Shown one piece after another: positions 5,211 to 7,266 of a stretch of 7,266 bases of DNA; position 1 is the stretch's first letter, and each line of letters starts with the position of its first letter. A model generated the notes under the pieces. It was not told the DNA's origin. It did not search any database and worked only from the letters and a program-made list of their open reading frames with translations. A program made the position numbers and the translations under genes. Source of the DNA: Bacteroidales bacterium (GTDB lineage: Bacteria; Bacteroidota; Bacteroidia; Bacteroidales; UBA932); the NCBI GenBank assembly GCA_024689525.1, contig JAILDI010000118.1, positions 1 through 7,266 on the forward strand, given 5' to 3'.

Positions 5211-5218
5211 CAAAGTTA
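5211..5218 (-). promoter_or_regulatory. -7 box of the grpE-dnaJ promoter
   Basis: TAACTTTG on the minus strand fits TAnnTTTG. No TTTG is present at the -33 distance. The transcript would have a leader of about 75 bases before the ATG at 5130. No CIRCE-type heat-shock operator is visible. Confidence 0.5.
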
Positions 5219-5230
5219 ATTGTTTATTGT

Positions 5231-5238
5231 TATATTTG
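5231..5238 (+). promoter_or_regulatory. -7 box of the ykvA-like gene promoter
   Basis: TATATTTG fits TAnnTTTG and lies only 4 bases before the ATG at 5243. If transcription starts at the usual distance, the mRNA would be leaderless or nearly so. It is divergent from the grpE -7 box and 12 bp away from it, so the two promoters share their upstream regions. Confidence 0.5.
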
Positions 5239-5242
5239 CAGC

Positions 5243-5620
5243 ATGGACGAGAACAAACTGGCAAAATACAGCCCTTATTATAATAAGGAAGCGCTGGGCA
5301 GCAAGCTGCTGGCATCAGCCCGCAAGGCCGGAAAGAAGGTAGTGTACTACGTTCTGCTGCTTTATTACGTGCTCCAGTCCAGCAGAACCAAGATGGCCGA
5401 CAAGGCCAAGATCATCGGCGCACTGGGATATTTCATCTTCCCGGCAGATCTGATTCCGGACATTATGCCCGTGGTGGGCTATTCCGACGACCTTGCAGCG
5501 CTGGCCTGGTGCATCTACAGCGTGGCCAAGAACGTCACTCCGGAGATAAAAGAAAAAGCCGCCGCGCAAGCGCAGCGGTGGTTCGAAAAAGGGAGCGGAA
5601 TGCGAGGTTCGAACTCGTGA
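5243..5620 (+). CDS. YkvA/DUF1232-family membrane protein
   Basis: The protein is 125 residues from the ATG at 5243. The DUF1232 signature is GALGYFIFPADLIPDIMPVV followed by GYSDDLAAL. A preceding hydrophobic stretch (VVYYVLLLYYVLQ) and a following one (AALAWCIYSVA) suggest a small inner-membrane protein. The function of the family is unknown. The frame is open upstream to 5057, but that part is antisense to grpE, and MDENKLAKYSPYYNKEALG is a typical family start. The last residues (about SGMRGSNS) are read from the complement of the tRNA-Gly 3' end, and codons for KEKAAAQAQRW overlap an antisense terminator. Family members usually end near the WFEK, so the tail may be non-essential. Confidence 0.88.
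   Translation: MDENKLAKYSPYYNKEALGSKLLASARKAGKKVVYYVLLLYYVLQSSRTKMADKAKIIGALGYFIFPADLIPDIMPVVGYSDDLAALAWCIYSVAKNVTPEIKEKAAAQAQRWFEKGSGMRGSNS
5549..5578 (-). terminator. Intrinsic terminator of tRNA-Gly, inside the ykvA-like gene
   Basis: On the minus strand CCGCTGCG (5578-5571) pairs with CGCGGCGG (5566-5559; one T-G pair) around a CTTG loop and runs into C then TTTTTCTTTT. It starts 16 bases after the 3' end of tRNA-Gly in the right orientation. It lies wholly within the coding sequence of the convergent gene. Confidence 0.75.
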
Positions 5621-5666
5621 CCTGCGGCTTGGGAAGCCGCCGCTCTACCAACTGAGCTAATTCCGC
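5594..5666 (-). tRNA. tRNA-Gly (anticodon CCC)
   Basis: The 73-base cloverleaf is perfect. The acceptor is GCGGAAT/ATTCCGC, the D stem GCTC/GAGC, the anticodon stem GCGGC/GCCGC has loop TTCCCAA, and the T stem is ACGAG/CTCGC (with one mismatch) around loop TTCGAAC. Anticodon CCC reads GGG. The discriminator is T, as expected for glycine, and CCA is not encoded. Its 3' 27 bases overlap the end of the convergent ykvA-like gene. Confidence 0.96.
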
Positions 5667-5671
5667 TTGTG

Positions 5672-5703
5672 CTTGCAAAGATAGGGAATTTTTCTTAGTT
5701 TTG
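5672..5703 (+). promoter_or_regulatory. Promoter of glnA
   Basis: CTTG (5672-5675; three of four bases of the -33 box), 20 bp, then TAGTTTTG (5696-5703) matches the Bacteroidota promoter pattern. The start near 5708-5710 leaves about 27 bases of leader. The tRNA-Gly -7 box lies within its spacer on the other strand. Confidence 0.55.
5676..5683 (-). promoter_or_regulatory. -7 box of tRNA-Gly
   Basis: TATCTTTG on the minus strand fits TAnnTTTG and ends 9 bases before the mature tRNA 5' end. No clear -33 TTTG is present. Confidence 0.6.
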
Positions 5704-5735
5704 CATACGAAACCGCATAATTATTTCATTGTATA

Positions 5736-7250
5736 ATGGATAAGACACTAGTCCTCAATCCCAATGAGGTTGTAGCTTTCATCGGCAAACGTCCGGTGGA
5801 ATTCACCAGAGAAGACCTTCTTCATTTCATCCAGGCCAAAGGCATCAGGATGATCGACTTTATGTATCCGGCTGAAGACGGACGCGTGAAAACCCTCAAC
5901 TTTACGGTAAACTCTCTCGCTTACGCGGAGACTGTCCTCACCAGCGGTGAGCGCGTGGACGGATCGTCCCTCTTCCCCTCCTTCGTGGAAGCCGGCAACA
6001 GCGACCTGTACGTCATTCCGCGGTATCGTACCGCTTTCATCGACCCGTTCAATCCCATCCCCACACTGTGCTTCCTGTGCAGTTTCCTTATGAATAACGG
6101 AGAGCCTTTCTCCTGCGCCCCGCACGCCACGCTCATCAGGGCGGAAAGGGTGTTCGAGGAGTCCACGGGCCTGCAGTTCGAGGCTATGGGAGAACTGGAA
6201 TACTATGTCATCGCCCCGGAGAGCCCGCTTTTCCCGGCATCGGACCAGAAAGGATATCACGAGACTGAGCCTTTCGCCAAGCTGAACGATTTCCGCCGCA
6301 CCTGTATGGACTACATCGCCCGCACAGGCGGCCAGATCAAGTACGGTCACGGCGAGGTGGGCAACTTCACCCTGGACGGCAAGGTGTACGAACAGCAGGA
6401 AATCGAATTCCTCCCCTGCCCCGTTGACACTGCGGCCGACCAGCTCCTTCTGGCGAAATGGATTATCCGCAACGTGGCCTACCAGCAGGGGATCGACGTT
6501 TCCTTCGCGCCCAAGATCACAACGGGCAAGGCCGGTTCCGGTATGCACATCCATATGCGTCTGATGAAGGACGGCAAGAACGTAACCCTGAAGGATGGCG
6601 GCAAACTGTCCGACGAGGCGCGCAGGGCCATCGCAGGCCTTATGCAGATGGCTCCGTCCATCACGGCCTTCGGCAACAAGAATCCCACTTCATACTTCCG
6701 CCTGGTGCCCCATCAGGAGGCTCCCACAAATGTGTGCTGGGGCGACTGCAACCGCTCCGCACTCGTGCGCGTGCCCCTTGGCTGGTCCACCGGCAAGGAT
6801 ATGGCCGCCAGCGTGAATCCCGCTGAAAAACCCGTCCAGCAGGACGCCCACGCAAAGCAGACCTTCGAGATGCGCAGCCCGGACTGCTCGGCCGACATCT
6901 ACCAGCTTATGGCCGGTTTGTGCGTTGCGGCGCGAATAGGCCTTGAGATGGATCCCGCGGAAGCCCTGGCAATCGCCGATGCAAAATACGTGGACATGGA
7001 CATCCACAAGCCGGAGAATGCAGCCCGCCTGAAGTCTCTGGACGCACTTCCCACCTGCTGCGCAGAGTCGGCCGACTGCCTGGAGGCCGCCCGCGCCGTT
7101 TACGAATCGGCAGGAGTGTTCCAGCCCCGTATGATAGACGGCGTACTCCATGCGCTGCGCGAGCATAATGACGCTCACCTCCACGAGGAGGCGCGCAGGG
7201 ATAAAGCTTTAATGAAGCACCTGGTGAAGAAGTTCTTCTACTGCGGTTAG
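5736..7250 (+). CDS. glnA: Glutamine synthetase, type I-like
   Basis: The enzyme makes glutamine from glutamate, ammonia and ATP in the cytoplasm. The 504 residues carry the family motifs in order: beta-grasp N-terminal domain with VDGSS (74-78), metal-binding glutamates in GELEYY (152-157), HGEVG (205-209) with QEIEF (221-225), the active-site GSGMHIH (267-273), NPTSYFRLVP (316-325), NRSALVRVPLG (339-349) and FEMRSPD (377-383). It is about 35 residues longer than E. coli GlnA, partly through an insertion between NRSALVRVPLG and FEMRSPD (about 350-374). I do not see the NLYDLP-type adenylylation site, so control by adenylylation is unlikely. It belongs to the roughly 500-residue GS group found in Bacteroidota. 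Some members of the wider family act on other amines, so glutamine synthesis is likely rather than certain. The start fits the promoter at 5672-5703. Confidence 0.9.
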   Translation: MDKTLVLNPNEVVAFIGKRPVEFTREDLLHFIQAKGIRMIDFMYPAEDGRVKTLNFTVNSLAYAETVLTSGERVDGSSLFPSFVEAGNSDLYVIPRYRTAFIDPFNPIPTLCFLCSFLMNNGEPFSCAPHATLIRAERVFEESTGLQFEAMGELEYYVIAPESPLFPASDQKGYHETEPFAKLNDFRRTCMDYIARTGGQIKYGHGEVGNFTLDGKVYEQQEIEFLPCPVDTAADQLLLAKWIIRNVAYQQGIDVSFAPKITTGKAGSGMHIHMRLMKDGKNVTLKDGGKLSDEARRAIAGLMQMAPSITAFGNKNPTSYFRLVPHQEAPTNVCWGDCNRSALVRVPLGWSTGKDMAASVNPAEKPVQQDAHAKQTFEMRSPDCSADIYQLMAGLCVAARIGLEMDPAEALAIADAKYVDMDIHKPENAARLKSLDALPTCCAESADCLEAARAVYESAGVFQPRMIDGVLHALREHNDAHLHEEARRDKALMKHLVKKFFYCG

Positions 7251-7266
7251 GCCGATGGCGTCGTTT

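Noticed and set aside
5057..5242. Upstream extension of the ykvA-like gene
   Set aside because: It lies antisense to the start of grpE and precedes the -7 box at 5231-5238. The family start fits the ATG at 5243.
5748..7184. Long minus-strand frames opposite glnA
   Set aside because: They are antisense shadows. glnA shows all family motifs without interruption.
1..7266. CRISPR arrays, rRNA genes, replication origin
   Set aside because: No regularly spaced repeat arrays, rRNA sequence or iteron clusters were seen on either strand.

Overview
This window most likely comes from a member of the Bacteroidota, probably order Bacteroidales. Several promoters fit the Bacteroides-type pattern (TTTG, about 19-20 bp, TAnnTTTG). 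Neither tRNA gene encodes CCA. The housekeeping proteins (L19, DnaJ, GrpE, a roughly 500-residue glutamine synthetase) fit that phylum. I cannot name a genus from this sequence alone.

The left part (1 to about 2826) is accessory DNA next to a tRNA-Arg(ACG) gene. A 13-bp copy of the tRNA 3' end (276-288) lies 2.55 kb from the intact gene. Each copy is preceded by the same kit: two GTGCAA-type repeats 11 bp apart, then a strong hairpin terminator. The simplest reading is two islands integrated in tandem at the tRNA 3' end. One runs off the left edge of the window and ends near 275. The other (about 289-2826) is a compact unit with no integrase. Its cargo is an AAA ATPase fused to a DUF234 nuclease-like domain (minus strand), bounded on both sides by hairpins built from one 12-16 bp motif. 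It also carries a small four-helix membrane protein and an XRE regulator in an operon with a textbook promoter. At the far left, the minus strand holds what looks like the 3' stub of a lytic transglycosylase gene, translationally coupled to an unknown downstream gene.

The right part (2828-7266) is core genome. Leftward from 5130 run grpE and dnaJ (the Hsp70 co-chaperones, 4 bp apart), then rplS (L19) from its own promoter with a structured leader, then tRNA-Arg, which probably shares the rplS transcript. Rightward from 5243 is a YkvA/DUF1232 membrane protein. It converges with tRNA-Gly(CCC): the end of its reading frame overlaps the tRNA gene, and it appears to contain the tRNA's antisense terminator. 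Divergently from tRNA-Gly comes a type I-like glutamine synthetase, whose promoter overlaps that of the tRNA. The last 16 bases after glnA contain nothing I can identify.
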